Shown in pieces: positions 54,767 through 64,000 of a stretch of 64,000 nucleotides of DNA (positions are counted from its first letter, which is position 1; the number at the start of each line of letters is the position of its first letter). Position numbers and translations under genes: made by a program. The stretch is from Bacteroidota bacterium (GTDB taxonomy: Bacteria; Bacteroidota; Ignavibacteria; SZUA-365). Location: NCBI GenBank assembly GCA_014860565.1, contig JACZJN010000057.1, forward strand, positions 1 through 64,000, given 5' to 3'. Below the pieces are notes generated by a model. It ran no database searches. It had not been told where the DNA came from and saw only the letters and a program-made list of their open reading frames with translations.

Positions 54767-55711
54767 ATGGAAGAACGTACGTTTGAACATCTCGAGCGTC
54801 CCACCGTCCCGGAACTGGACGCAATCCTCGGTGAACCCTTCAAGGTCCTTGATGACGGCTTCGTCCGCGTCGTGGATTACATGGGCACGGATTCATCGAT
54901 CGTGCAGGCCGCCCGCGTCTCCTATGGCAAGGGCACCAAGCAGTTGCGGCAGGACCGCGGGCTGATACGCTACCTGCTGCGGCATCACCACACAACGCCT
55001 CTCGAGATGTGCGAAATAAAGCTGCATGTGCGCGTCCCGATGGATGCCTGGCGTCAATGGATCCGTCATCGCACGGCGAATGTCAACGAGTATTCCACGC
55101 GCTACTCCCTCGCCATCGACGCGGCGCAGCGCACGACACCGGGTGAATGGCGCATGCAGGCCGTTAGTAACCGGCAGGGCAGCGAGGGCTTCGTGGACGC
55201 GGCCCAGGGTGCCCATTTTACCGAGCAGGAAACGCAGCTGCATGATCTTGCGCGCAGCATCTACACCGAGCGCATCAACGCCGGCGTAGCCCGCGAGCAG
55301 GCGCGCAAGGATCTTCCCCTCGCCACCTACACCGAGGCATATTGGAAGGTGGATCTGCACAACCTTCTGCACTTTCTCTTCCTGCGCATGGACGCGCATG
55401 CGCAGTATGAAATCCGTGCCTATGCCGACGTCATCGGGAAGGAAATCGTCCGCCGCTGGTGTCCTGAAGCCTGGGATGCTTTTCTTGACTACCGCAGCAA
55501 CGCGATGGAACTGACGCGTATTGACAGCGACATCATTACCGCGATAAATGTTGGAGACGATCTCAGGGCAATCAATCTTGCGCGATCCTATGAACTGCTT
55601 CCGCAGGAAGGGGAAGAGGTCAAGCGCAACATGGAGCGGGAGGAACTCGAAGAGAAGCTCCGCCGGCTTGGCATGCGCATTCCGTGGGAAGACCTGATCA
55701 GCGATTTGTAG
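54767..55711 (+). CDS. thyX: Flavin-dependent thymidylate synthase
   Basis: 314 residues, on the long side for ThyX. The signature RHRTANVNEYSTRYS fits the RHRx7S motif that binds dUMP and FAD, and YLLRHHHTTPLEMCEIKLHV lies upstream as expected. It methylates dUMP with methylenetetrahydrofolate and FADH2. ATG 54767. The C terminus adds a charged helix (GEEVKRNMEREELEEKLRRL) beyond the core. Confidence 0.97.
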   Translation: MEERTFEHLERPTVPELDAILGEPFKVLDDGFVRVVDYMGTDSSIVQAARVSYGKGTKQLRQDRGLIRYLLRHHHTTPLEMCEIKLHVRVPMDAWRQWIRHRTANVNEYSTRYSLAIDAAQRTTPGEWRMQAVSNRQGSEGFVDAAQGAHFTEQETQLHDLARSIYTERINAGVAREQARKDLPLATYTEAYWKVDLHNLLHFLFLRMDAHAQYEIRAYADVIGKEIVRRWCPEAWDAFLDYRSNAMELTRIDSDIITAINVGDDLRAINLARSYELLPQEGEEVKRNMEREELEEKLRRLGMRIPWEDLISDL

Positions 55712-55747
55712 AAACCATCGAATATCAAGATCACGTCACGTTGACGG

Positions 55748-58700
55748 TTATTCGTCGCTTCGCATGATAACGCGGCCGCGCTGATCGAGCAGCACGAGCA
55801 CCGCGCGTCCTGCACCGAGGGCTATCTCGACCTCGACATCCGGATGCTCCACGGAAACACGCACATCGACATCCTCCGCCATTTCCGAGACCACACTCAG
55901 CAGCGTCGCATCACGGTAACGTGATACATACGTCAGAATGCCAGGCAGATCCGGCAGCACGCTGCATGCAGGTCCGATTCCCGTCTCTTGCATCGCTGTG
56001 CGATATACCGCTGCCGACGCGTCGGCATTTTCGCACATTTCCACTGGCAGGGGACACCACAGGAGCAGGCCATTCCCATATCGTTTCCGATGCACGCGTG
56101 CCCTGCTTTCATCTATCACGACCGCTTTCTCCACCCTCTGAAGATCATCGCCGCGGTAACCGCAGACAAGGCGCTTCCCGTCATGGTGCAGCAATTCCGT
56201 CTGAGATACGGGACGCGCCTCTGACTGCAGTCCGAACACCGCGCTGCGTGGCACGATGCGCCAGTCTTCCGCGCGGTCGAGTACACCCGTGATCAAAACG
56301 GTAGCTCCCGCATGCGCTTTGGAAAGAAGCAGTTCCCAGGCGGCGTCCGTCAACACTGCGGGGGAGGGCAGGATGTACAGTCGTACATCGTCGCCTTCAT
56401 GCGCGAGGCCGTATTCGCTGACCGCCCGCAGAGGGAGGCGGCAGTGATACGCAAGAGTGCGTACGGCACGGCGTGTGGCGCGCGGACCGTTGCCTCGGAC
56501 CGAGAACTGGTCGGCAAACGGCAGAACGAGCACAACGCGCTCCTCGAGTCTTTTCGTAAGCACTTGTGATGCTTTCGCAAGAAAATGGGCCATCCGGCGA
56601 AGAACCATGAATTCGGGCTTTGCGCTGCCGTCGGCACGCAGTGCCCCGATGGCGGCTTCGTTGTCGGAAGGCATATACGGATTACTGTTCCACAGCCACT
56701 GCACGAAGCCCGCGCTGCCGGCACCGGCGGCGATGGCGAGCTTTCGTTCGATGAGACGGGCGGCCTCGTCCTCACTCCGCCAGGGAGTGCCGTCGGCCTG
56801 CTCATAAAACATCGCGCCCGTTTCCTGCACGAGATGTGGAATGCCAGGAGCGCGGGTGACCACGCTGTCCCAGAGCAGATCGTCATTGAACCACCAGCTG
56901 TGCACGCTCGTTATGTCCACCGCGCCGGCAAAGAACTGCGGATGGGGACGATCCATCGTTCCGCCCTCGTCCTGCCCCACCATGATCAGTCTGTCTTTTC
57001 TGTCGACCGAGCGGATGGATGCGGAGATCGCCCGCACCCAGGAGGCGAATGCCTCTTGAGCGAAGAGACGGTAATCGAGCACCTTCATCGGCTGCCGGTC
57101 GCTGAAAAGATTGCTATCGTCAAAATCGACAAGCGCGGGCAGCGCTGCATTTTCGGCGGTATCGCTGCGCCAGCGGTCCGACAGCAGCCGCAGACGCGCG
57201 GCGTCGTCCATTCCCGGATAGCGGCTGCGCAGCCAGTCGTGCCAGGCGGCGAGTTCGAAGCGATCGTAGTTGGGACGGCAGCGCCAGAGCTGCGAGGGAG
57301 ACGAGAAGGAGGGCTCGTTGATCAGATCCCAGAGCAGTCCCGGCACGGAGGCGTAGCGCCGGGCGAACGCACCCACGAAGGCCTGCTGTGCCGCAACGGC
57401 GCGGGGATCGAGATAGGGATTCTCGCCGCCCCAGGCCTCGGGAAGAAAGGCGAAAAACGTGAATATGATCGGGATATCCGCTTCCCCGGCGACGAGGAGG
57501 AAGGCGTCCATCGACCGAAGGACCGCTTCGTCGCAGTGACCTGGTTCGAGCATGATGCGCTTCCAACCGTACCAGATTCCCGTGCGTATCATGTTGATGC
57601 CGGCCTCCCGCATGGCGTGGAAGTCGCCGCGCCAGACCCAGGGGTTTGGTTCCAGCAGGAAATTCCGCTGCACGTCGCCCGCCATGTATGTCGTTCCCGC
57701 AACCGCGAAGGGCGCACCGGCGCGAGTGAGCATTCCCGCGCTTCGTCCGATGGAAGACCCTTGCGCCAGGGCGGCGTCATCCGCGATCCAGAATCCCGAC
57801 ATCGCCTCGAGCACGCTTACTCCCGCCGCGCAGGGGAGCGGGCAGTGCACGCGGATTTCGATGAAGCGGGGCTGTCGTCCTTTTGCAGGCGGTATGGAAT
57901 CGATCTGTACCTCCGCCTCGGCCATCGTCAGAGACGCACCCCACCGAAGCGGAAGAGCCGTCGAGTGAAGCACGGCATCGCCTTCCACTATTTCCACCGT
58001 GCAGGATGCCTCGCCCGCGCGGCGGGGACGCTGCAACTGAACGCGGATGGTGGGGACCTCCGCAGGGCGATACCGTGCGAAACCGGGAGAGGCAGTGAGC
58101 GATACGGCGCCGCAGCCGGAGAAGGCCGCAAGTCGGGCGATGGCCTCTTCGGAGAGAGCGTCGTTGCCGGTGTACAGTACCCATCGACCACCGGCATAGT
58201 CTCCGTGCAGCCAGTCTACCATCTGGACCGATGCGACCGCAGCGGTGCCGTCAGGCAGCATCCCGCTGACGAGCGCGCGAAGGAGCCCATCACGTGTTCC
58301 CGCGCTGCCGTCTTCGTCAGGGAAATATTTTGTCGAGCTCAGCCGCCAGTAGAGTGCGAATGCCGAGTCGCAGGACATTGCCGCGGCAACATCCGAGAGG
58401 TCGTCGGCAACGCCCATGGTGGACCATGTGTCGACGTTTTCGCAATCGATCGGGAATGCCTGCGTGATGCCGAGTTTGCGGTGCCAGCGCGTGCGGCGGG
58501 GAGCCGCCACCCACGAAGCGGCAGTGCGGCGCACAGGTACGGCGAGAGGAACGCCGCCAAGCTGCAGCCAGCTGACGCCACGCGCGAGGCTTCCGAGCAG
58601 CGGCATGCCGGCATCTTCCGGGAAAGCGGATCCATGCGCGGTAATGACGAGATCAATGTCTACCTGTTCCAGCGCGGCAGGGAATTCCGCCGCGTTCACG

Positions 58701-58939
58701 ATGCGCAGATCGCATCCAGTCAGCGCCCGCCGCAGCGTCTCCGCGGGAGTCGCCTCGCAGTCGATAACGGGAAATGTCGCATCATGGAAAAGGAGTACGC
58801 GAAGACGCCTTCCGTCGCGCGGTGTAGACTGCGTCATGGACGACTGCAAGAAGGGTGCGGCACTGCTGGTGGCCGCACCTGCGACGACGATCACGCTACT
58901 CTGTTTGAGAAAATCGCGGCGGGTGAGAGATGGAGACAT
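55748..58939 (-). CDS. Tat-exported clan GH-A glycoside hydrolase
   Basis: 1063 residues from ATG 58939, which has AAGGAGG upstream and opens a Tat signal (LTRRDFLKQSSVIVVAGA). Residues about 40-430 are a beta-rich and Rossmann-like region. A TIM barrel follows (about 480-830): NMIRTGIWYGWKRI, then the acid/base Glu in LLWDLINEPSFSS and the nucleophile Glu in HLVQETGAMFYEQ, plus WLWNSNPY. A GH42-like trimerisation/GATase-type domain (VRLYILPSPAVLTDAAW) and a beta domain end it. Closest to GH42 or GH5-type galactosidases/mannanases, but the substrate is unknown. Last gene of the sugar operon. Confidence 0.82.
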   Translation of the reverse strand: MSPSLTRRDFLKQSSVIVVAGAATSSAAPFLQSSMTQSTPRDGRRLRVLLFHDATFPVIDCEATPAETLRRALTGCDLRIVNAAEFPAALEQVDIDLVITAHGSAFPEDAGMPLLGSLARGVSWLQLGGVPLAVPVRRTAASWVAAPRRTRWHRKLGITQAFPIDCENVDTWSTMGVADDLSDVAAAMSCDSAFALYWRLSSTKYFPDEDGSAGTRDGLLRALVSGMLPDGTAAVASVQMVDWLHGDYAGGRWVLYTGNDALSEEAIARLAAFSGCGAVSLTASPGFARYRPAEVPTIRVQLQRPRRAGEASCTVEIVEGDAVLHSTALPLRWGASLTMAEAEVQIDSIPPAKGRQPRFIEIRVHCPLPCAAGVSVLEAMSGFWIADDAALAQGSSIGRSAGMLTRAGAPFAVAGTTYMAGDVQRNFLLEPNPWVWRGDFHAMREAGINMIRTGIWYGWKRIMLEPGHCDEAVLRSMDAFLLVAGEADIPIIFTFFAFLPEAWGGENPYLDPRAVAAQQAFVGAFARRYASVPGLLWDLINEPSFSSPSQLWRCRPNYDRFELAAWHDWLRSRYPGMDDAARLRLLSDRWRSDTAENAALPALVDFDDSNLFSDRQPMKVLDYRLFAQEAFASWVRAISASIRSVDRKDRLIMVGQDEGGTMDRPHPQFFAGAVDITSVHSWWFNDDLLWDSVVTRAPGIPHLVQETGAMFYEQADGTPWRSEDEAARLIERKLAIAAGAGSAGFVQWLWNSNPYMPSDNEAAIGALRADGSAKPEFMVLRRMAHFLAKASQVLTKRLEERVVLVLPFADQFSVRGNGPRATRRAVRTLAYHCRLPLRAVSEYGLAHEGDDVRLYILPSPAVLTDAAWELLLSKAHAGATVLITGVLDRAEDWRIVPRSAVFGLQSEARPVSQTELLHHDGKRLVCGYRGDDLQRVEKAVVIDESRARVHRKRYGNGLLLWCPLPVEMCENADASAAVYRTAMQETGIGPACSVLPDLPGILTYVSRYRDATLLSVVSEMAEDVDVRVSVEHPDVEVEIALGAGRAVLVLLDQRGRVIMRSDE

Positions 58940-58955
58940 GGTATCCTCCTTGATG

Positions 58956-61580
58956 TCAATCCTCGAGGCGCATGCGCTCGAGAACACGCTGAATCTGGGC
59001 CCCCACGCCGATCGTGTAGCCTCTTGTGCTGAAGGTGATGTTCCCACGCTCGTCACATACCACGATAAGCGGAAGCTGCATGCCGACGGGAAGCTGGAGC
59101 TGATCGGCAATGTGTGTGTGGAGTGCCTGGGCGCCGTCCTTGTCCGTGATGAAGCGCTTCGGCAATGACACCCGAGCGATACTCTGCAATTCTTCCTCCG
59201 TCATCACACCGTCGCCCGCGAGCAGAAATTGAACAGGCAGGGCATCGAGTTGCATCCGTTTATCCGCGATGTCGAGCAAGGCGTGAGAAACGGGTTCGGT
59301 GCCGCGCTCGATCCAAATCAGCACCCAGGCCTTGACGTCTTCACGGGGGAGAAGGGCGGGGTCGATTGCCGCGAGCGCAACCGGTGCATCGTCGTCGTCG
59401 CGAATATGCACTTCGTGTTCAGCGCGCTTGCCGGCATCGAGTGAGAAAAATTCCATCGAGGCGAGCACCGAGCCATCAGGTTGCCGATTCCCCATGGTGA
59501 GCAGATATTCTCCCGGCTGCACATGCAGCGTCGCAGGCCAGTGATCGAATATTGCATCGCCCTCGTAATCGAGCGTGTGGTACGTCCCATCTTCGAACCG
59601 GGCCAATGTGAAATGCCGTGCGTATTCCGGCTGCTGTATATGCTGGTGTGCGGGAACACGGAGCATCAGCTCCGCGGTTGTCGCGGGAGTGGACCGTTCC
59701 TCTTCCAGTGCTGCCGAGATCCAGCGGTCGTTTGAACGGTATTGCGGTATCCCGGTCGCCGGTTCGAGACGAGCGGCGATCCCCGCGCTGCGGCACAACG
59801 CAACGAAAAGGATATTCCGCGAGGTTTCGTCGGCCGTGCGCAATTCGTAGCTGCGGTCGGCGGGAAGCGGAACGTGCGCCCAGTTCGCCTCAGAATCCAT
59901 GCGAATGCTGTCGCGTACCCAGGCCGCAATTCGCACAGGGTTGCGCGTCAGGAATGCCGGGTTCGTTGCGATGGCAAGCTGCAGCGCTTTTCGCCAGGGA
60001 CGCAGTTCTTCCCGGCCGATGCGAGGACAGCAGACGTAGCGCAGGAACATCTCGTCGCAGGGCTGATCTTCGGCCCGGTTTCCCAGCGCGATGCGGTAAT
60101 GGTGCAGCAGCACTGCAGCCGGTGCGTCCTGAAGATCCTTCACCGCGAGCGTGTTGAGGAATCCCAGTGCGGGAACGGAATTCGCGGACGCGGCATCGGC
60201 GAGGAACGAAAGGATTTCCTCACCGTTTCCCCGCGCGGCGTGCAGCAGCAGCCAGCAGCTGTCTGCCGGATAGCCGAATTCGGAAGCGAACGACGCGGTG
60301 CGCACCGAGTCGACGAAATGGGATTCATAATCGGATCGCAGACTGTCGTCGATGAGCAGACGCCGCGCGATCTCGGCGGCCCGTGGATGCTCCGGGTTCT
60401 CAAGCATTGCAGGGGGCGGAGGGATAATGTCGAGCACCTCGCGCTCGAGATGCTGCGGATGCCCTGCGAGCACAAGCCGCACCGTATCGCTTTCATCGCG
60501 TGTAACGTGACGGTACGCATACCGGTCGCCCAGGTGCGCCCACACCAGAAGATCGCCATAGCCCGTACGCAGCGAGGCGCAGCCGTTCCGGTCCGTGAGC
60601 GTCGAAGTGAGCGGATAGAATTCTGCGTAGTTGTAGATGCGGAAGTCCACCCAGGCATCGGGCAGGATTCGCCCTGCCTCATCACGCAGCTGCACGTTGA
60701 CCACCCGAGTATCGGCATACACCGGCAGCGTGTTGATGCGCGTGTATTGACGCTTGCTGCTGAGCTGCTCCTCGTCACTCTGGTAACGGCCCAGCACGAA
60801 AGCCGAAGTCAGCATCGCGCGTCGGGCGGGTTCGGCAAACCACGCATGATCGAGATCGACGTCGGGTTCGCATGCGCCGAGGAAGTGCCACGCACCGTCG
60901 ACCCAGACTTCGACCCATGCATGATTGTCGTCGGCATGCGCCCAGCGCGGCACATAGACCTGCCGTGCGGGAATGCCCGCCGCGCGCATCGCCGTGACGG
61001 TGAATACCGATTCCTCTCCGCAGCGGCCGGTGGCATTGCGGATCGTCGCGAGTGGCGCCCGGGTGCGCGCATCGCTCGGCGCATACGTGACCTTTGAATG
61101 GCACCAGTGGTTTATTTCCAGCACCGCGTCATGCATGGAGAGTCCCGCGACGCGCTCGGCAAGAAGCGACGGGAAGAGCAGGCGTGCTTCATCCAGCGCC
61201 TCGTTGTTGACTCGCGGAGGGAGGACGAAATGAACGAACAACGAGGCGGGAATGTCGTTGCCCCAGCGCGCGCTTGCCCTGGCATCCAGTGCCACGCGCA
61301 CGACGGCCTGAAAATAGTCGCCGTCGCGATCCACGAGATCGCTCAACGGAGAGGTCGCAAAAAGAAAGAGCAGGGCGTCCTTTTCTTCCATGCGTCTCGC
61401 GCTGTCGAGGACGCAAAAGACACGGGCCTCGAGTTGGGGAAGGCGAGCGCGCCGCTCTTCGAGAAGGCTGGAATAATAGGCGCGGTCGTCGGGAGACAGA
61501 AGACCCTGTGCCGGCGCCTGCGTGCGCACGGAGATGATCAGGACGAGGAAGAGCAGCGTCAAATGCAGAAGGTTCTTCAT
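58956..61580 (-). CDS. Secreted transglutaminase-like protein with a C-terminal thioredoxin-like domain
   Basis: 874 residues with a signal peptide (about 1-25). A transglutaminase core (about 130-270) shows Cys in NATGRCGEESVF, His in DDNHAWVEVWVDGAWHFLG and Asp in CEPDVDLDH, the expected triad order. A carboxypeptidase-type beta domain follows (VQLRDEAGRILPDAWVDFRI), then a second transglutaminase-like stretch (ILFVALCRSAGIAARLEPAT) and, at the end, a thioredoxin-like fold (KAWVLIWIERGTEP, FITDKDGAQALHTHIADQ) lacking a CxxC pair. Function unknown; relatives occur beside sugar genes in Bacteroidota. Overlaps the ROK gene by 4 bases. Confidence 0.83.
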   Translation of the reverse strand: MKNLLHLTLLFLVLIISVRTQAPAQGLLSPDDRAYYSSLLEERRARLPQLEARVFCVLDSARRMEEKDALLFLFATSPLSDLVDRDGDYFQAVVRVALDARASARWGNDIPASLFVHFVLPPRVNNEALDEARLLFPSLLAERVAGLSMHDAVLEINHWCHSKVTYAPSDARTRAPLATIRNATGRCGEESVFTVTAMRAAGIPARQVYVPRWAHADDNHAWVEVWVDGAWHFLGACEPDVDLDHAWFAEPARRAMLTSAFVLGRYQSDEEQLSSKRQYTRINTLPVYADTRVVNVQLRDEAGRILPDAWVDFRIYNYAEFYPLTSTLTDRNGCASLRTGYGDLLVWAHLGDRYAYRHVTRDESDTVRLVLAGHPQHLEREVLDIIPPPPAMLENPEHPRAAEIARRLLIDDSLRSDYESHFVDSVRTASFASEFGYPADSCWLLLHAARGNGEEILSFLADAASANSVPALGFLNTLAVKDLQDAPAAVLLHHYRIALGNRAEDQPCDEMFLRYVCCPRIGREELRPWRKALQLAIATNPAFLTRNPVRIAAWVRDSIRMDSEANWAHVPLPADRSYELRTADETSRNILFVALCRSAGIAARLEPATGIPQYRSNDRWISAALEEERSTPATTAELMLRVPAHQHIQQPEYARHFTLARFEDGTYHTLDYEGDAIFDHWPATLHVQPGEYLLTMGNRQPDGSVLASMEFFSLDAGKRAEHEVHIRDDDDAPVALAAIDPALLPREDVKAWVLIWIERGTEPVSHALLDIADKRMQLDALPVQFLLAGDGVMTEEELQSIARVSLPKRFITDKDGAQALHTHIADQLQLPVGMQLPLIVVCDERGNITFSTRGYTIGVGAQIQRVLERMRLED

Positions 61581-62542
61581 GCTTTCTTTCCCATGTCATC
61601 CCAGGCGAGCGCCGCGGCTCCGAGCACGGCCGCGTTGCGCTGCATGAGCGCGGACAGCAGAAGACGCGTACTTCCCTTGAGATTGGACAGCGTCATCGTT
61701 TCCATCGTTTTGAGCGTCGGTTCGAGTATCAGCCGTCCGGCCTGCGCGAGTCCGCCGAAAAGAATAATGGCCTGCGGACTCGTGATCGCAATAGTATTGG
61801 CGAGCGCGAGTCCGAGAATGTGGCCTGTCGAAGAAAAGGCATCCCTCGCGACCGCATCGCCTGCCTGGGCAGCTTCGGTGACGTTGCGGGCGGTCATTTC
61901 GCTCATGGGGATTCCTCGCAGGGAACTGCCGCGCGGCGCGTCTCCCAGCATTTCCATCACGGTGCGAACAAGCCCCGGTGCCGAGACATATGTTTCGAGG
62001 CAGCCGCGGCGTCCACACCCGCAGAGCCGTCCGTTCTCCTTTACGATGACGTGCCCCAGTTCTCCGGCGAAGCCGCTCCATCCGTACATGACCTTGCCGT
62101 CGACCACATAGCCGCTGCCGAGTCCGGTGCCCAGTGTGACGACGACGAAATCCTTCATCCCTTCCGCGGCGCCATAGAGCATTTCTCCCATCGCCGCTGC
62201 GTTCGCATCGTTGGTGAGCACGACAGGAACGCCCGTGTGCTCGGAGAGAAGGTCCGCAACTTCGAGCGTTCCTTTCCAGGGAAGGTTCGGCGCGTCCTCG
62301 ATCGTGCCGCTGAAATAATGTCCGTTGGGGCCGCCCACGCCCACGCCCTGCAACGCAACCGGAGGATCCGCGGAAGCGACCAGCGCGAGGACATGCGCCG
62401 CGAGCGCTTCGAGATAGTCCTCCACCTCGTCGTACACAGCGGTGCTCATATGTCCTTCCGCGAGGATGTTTCCTTCGCGGTCCACGAGCCCGAACACCGT
62501 GTTTGTCCCACCGATATCGATCCCAGCCATGACCTCGGTCAT
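61577..62542 (-). CDS. ROK family sugar kinase
   Basis: 321 residues. VMAGIDIGGTNTVFGLVDRE (phosphate loop), VLTNDANAAAMGEM, LGTGLGSGYVV and the zinc motif CGCGRRGCLETY are all present, so it is a complete ROK kinase. AGGAG at good spacing favours ATG 62542, 3 bases after the transporter stop. It should phosphorylate the sugar brought in by that transporter. It resembles the kinase at 4-945 in length and motifs. Confidence 0.95.
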   Translation of the reverse strand: MTEVMAGIDIGGTNTVFGLVDREGNILAEGHMSTAVYDEVEDYLEALAAHVLALVASADPPVALQGVGVGGPNGHYFSGTIEDAPNLPWKGTLEVADLLSEHTGVPVVLTNDANAAAMGEMLYGAAEGMKDFVVVTLGTGLGSGYVVDGKVMYGWSGFAGELGHVIVKENGRLCGCGRRGCLETYVSAPGLVRTVMEMLGDAPRGSSLRGIPMSEMTARNVTEAAQAGDAVARDAFSSTGHILGLALANTIAITSPQAIILFGGLAQAGRLILEPTLKTMETMTLSNLKGSTRLLLSALMQRNAAVLGAAALAWDDMGKKA

Positions 62543-62545
62543 GAT

Positions 62546-63964
62546 TCACTCCTGTGTCTGCGTTTCATTTTTCGGACTGCCCGCCGCATAGCCGCGCCAT
62601 CCGTACCAGGCGATATAAAGATACGCTCCGAGAGGAACGATAAACGATGCGTGCACTCCGAAGCTGTCGGCAGCCGCACCTTGGAGGACGGGGAGAATGG
62701 CGCCGCCGACGATGGCCATCACCAGAAGGGAGGAGGCCTGGCTGGTGTCCTTCCCGAGTCCGGCGATGGCGAGGGTGAAGATGTTCGACCACATGATGGA
62801 ATTGAACAGTCCGATGCCGATCACTGTCCACATCGCGACGGACCCCGTCGTGAGCAGCGCGGCGAGGAGCAGGAGCGCGGAGGTCAGTGCAAAGACCATC
62901 AGCGTGCGTGCGGCCAACGACCTGCCGATGAAGAATCCCGCCAGGCTCAGCACGAGGAAGATGCCGTAGTTCTGCGCGATCTGCCAACCCTGCAGATAGA
63001 AAATGACCAGGAACGCGACGACCGGAATCGCCGTCATGATCGCATTTTTCCGTGCGGTGCGCACATTGCTCAGCGAGATCGCGCCGAGAAAGCGCCCGAT
63101 CATAAGTCCGCCCCAGTAGAAGGACACGTACGTGCTGGCGTCCGCGGGCTCGAGTCCGGCGATTTCCTTGAGTCCGAGAAAGCTGATCATGATGCTGCCG
63201 ATGCTCACTTCGGCGCCGACGTACATGAAAATGGCGAGCATGCCGAAGAGCGTGTGCCGGTGGCGCAGTGCGCCCGCACCACGTTCGACGCTTCGGCTGC
63301 CGGTGAACTCCGGGAGGTGCGCCACGCGCATGACCAATGCCATGAGCAGGAACATGCCGGCGAAAACCAGGTAGGGGACTTTCACCGAATCCGCTCCGAC
63401 GACGTCGGCGCCGGCGAAATAGCGGAAGATGAGAAATCCACCGATCAGCGGCGCGATCGTCGTGCCGAAGGAATTGAATCCCTGCGCCAGGTTCAGCCGG
63501 CTCGAGGCCGTGCGTTCGCTGCCGAGTATGGCGACGTAGGGATTCGCGGCTATCTGCAGCAGGGTGAAGCCGAGTCCGAGAACGAACAGAGCAGCGAGAA
63601 AGAATCCGTACGAGACCAGTTCCGCAGCGGGGTAGAACAGCGCGGTCCCGAGCGCGGAGAGAAGCAGTCCGGCGACGATGCCGTTGCGGTATCCCATGCG
63701 TCCGATCGGATCTCCGCTTCGTGTCGAAACAAGGAAGTAAAGCAGCGAACCAACGAAATACGCGCCGAAAAAGGAGAACTGCACGAACATGGCCTGCGTG
63801 TGATTCAGATCGAACACCCCCTTCAGGTAGGGGATGAGGATGTCGTTCATGCAGGTGGTGAATCCCCACATGAAGAACAGTCCCGTCACGACTGCGAAAG
63901 GCATGGTGTAGGATTTCTGGTCGTCGCCGCCGCTGTCGGGTGTACTGCCGCCTAGTGTTGCCAT
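62546..63964 (-). CDS. FucP/GluP-type sugar:proton symporter (major facilitator family)
   Basis: 472 residues, about twelve membrane helices. The opening VVTGLFFMWGFTTCMNDILI followed by PYLKGVFDLNHTQAMFVQFS is the FucP family signature; relatives carry fucose, glucose/galactose or related sugars with protons. AANPYVAILGSERTASSRLN and the late FGVHASFIVP also match. First gene of the minus-strand operon transporter-kinase-transglutaminase-glycoside hydrolase. ATG 63964 is near the window edge; the promoter lies in the 36 bases left or beyond. Confidence 0.94.
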   Translation of the reverse strand: MATLGGSTPDSGGDDQKSYTMPFAVVTGLFFMWGFTTCMNDILIPYLKGVFDLNHTQAMFVQFSFFGAYFVGSLLYFLVSTRSGDPIGRMGYRNGIVAGLLLSALGTALFYPAAELVSYGFFLAALFVLGLGFTLLQIAANPYVAILGSERTASSRLNLAQGFNSFGTTIAPLIGGFLIFRYFAGADVVGADSVKVPYLVFAGMFLLMALVMRVAHLPEFTGSRSVERGAGALRHRHTLFGMLAIFMYVGAEVSIGSIMISFLGLKEIAGLEPADASTYVSFYWGGLMIGRFLGAISLSNVRTARKNAIMTAIPVVAFLVIFYLQGWQIAQNYGIFLVLSLAGFFIGRSLAARTLMVFALTSALLLLAALLTTGSVAMWTVIGIGLFNSIMWSNIFTLAIAGLGKDTSQASSLLVMAIVGGAILPVLQGAAADSFGVHASFIVPLGAYLYIAWYGWRGYAAGSPKNETQTQE

Positions 63965-64000
63965 TCTGGTTCCATTTATGGTCGAACTTCCGTGCTGTTT

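Noticed and set aside
55733-55745. Small CGTCA/TGACG hairpin between thyX and the glycoside hydrolase as a terminator
   Set aside because: Only a 5-bp stem with a 3-base loop and no T-run on either strand.
56585-59032. Long plus-strand open frame opposite the glycoside hydrolase
   Set aside because: Same reason: no recognisable domain, and the minus strand has a Tat signal, catalytic glutamates and a good Shine-Dalgarno.
61820-63955. Very long open frame on the plus strand, opposite the transporter and kinase genes
   Set aside because: It is a by-product of GC-rich codon use on the other strand; the translation is Arg/Glu/His-rich without any family, while the minus strand encodes two clear, complete proteins.

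Overview
The window is a 64 kb stretch of GC-rich bacterial chromosome, almost fully coding, with no prophage, insertion sequence, CRISPR array or rRNA. Several features point to an uncultivated member of the Bacteroidota/Chlorobiota side of the FCB group, most like the Ignavibacteria or Kapabacteria. Two secreted proteins end in type IX secretion (T9SS) type A sorting domains (17118-18719 and 25465-27441). There are also DUF4905 and DUF4389 proteins, an 11-subunit complex I operon without nuoEFG, and a porin-cytochrome cluster. The assignment to a lineage is inference.

Layout. 4-5590 (minus): a ROK sugar kinase, a DivIC/FtsB-like protein, a fused homocysteine methyltransferase/methylenetetrahydrofolate reductase, KdsD, a YjbQ-family protein and a DUF4905 protein. 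5711-7458 (plus): a small Cys-containing membrane protein, a diheme cytochrome lipoprotein and 3-methyladenine DNA glycosylase. 7684-14198 (plus): a stand-alone tandem Lrp/AsnC effector-domain protein followed by a NuoE/NuoF/NuoG-like NADH module whose NuoG carries an internal GltD-type flavin reductase domain. 14382-18886: a thioredoxin-like protein, an unknown helical protein, PurM, a T9SS-exported dockerin-like protein and tRNA-Gly(CCC). 19031-25302: a CASTOR/POLLUX-type channel facing a TrkA-N potassium channel, a response regulator and a large PDZ-like/multi-TM/GAF histidine kinase. 25465-33934: a 5'-nucleotidase, a methyltransferase, the two halves of the saccharopine pathway as convergent genes, a PfkB kinase, PII and a DUF4389 protein.

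34044-46878 is the complex I operon nuoABCDHIJK-[OmpA/TSP3]-LMN. It contains an OmpA-family outer membrane protein translationally coupled to nuoK, plus unusual low-complexity additions to NuoI and NuoL. 47059-50972 encodes a tetraheme cytochrome, a predicted beta-barrel, an 11-heme periplasmic cytochrome and a lipoprotein with seven heme motifs. I read the last three as a porin-cytochrome conduit that moves electrons across the outer membrane. 51053-51200 is a 58-bp tandem repeat built on a dispersed palindrome. 51238-55711 holds MaeB, a family 9 glycosyltransferase and ThyX. 55748-63964 (minus) is a sugar-use operon: a FucP-type transporter, a ROK kinase, a transglutaminase/thioredoxin-like protein and a Tat-exported clan GH-A glycoside hydrolase.

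Taken together, the energy genes suggest a flexible respiratory chain: NADH enters through an unusual NADH module and complex I, and electrons may leave through c-type cytochromes to the cell surface. The most noteworthy parts are the porin-cytochrome cluster, the flavin-bearing NuoG fusion with its leading regulator-like gene, the OmpA gene inside the nuo operon, and the split saccharopine pathway.
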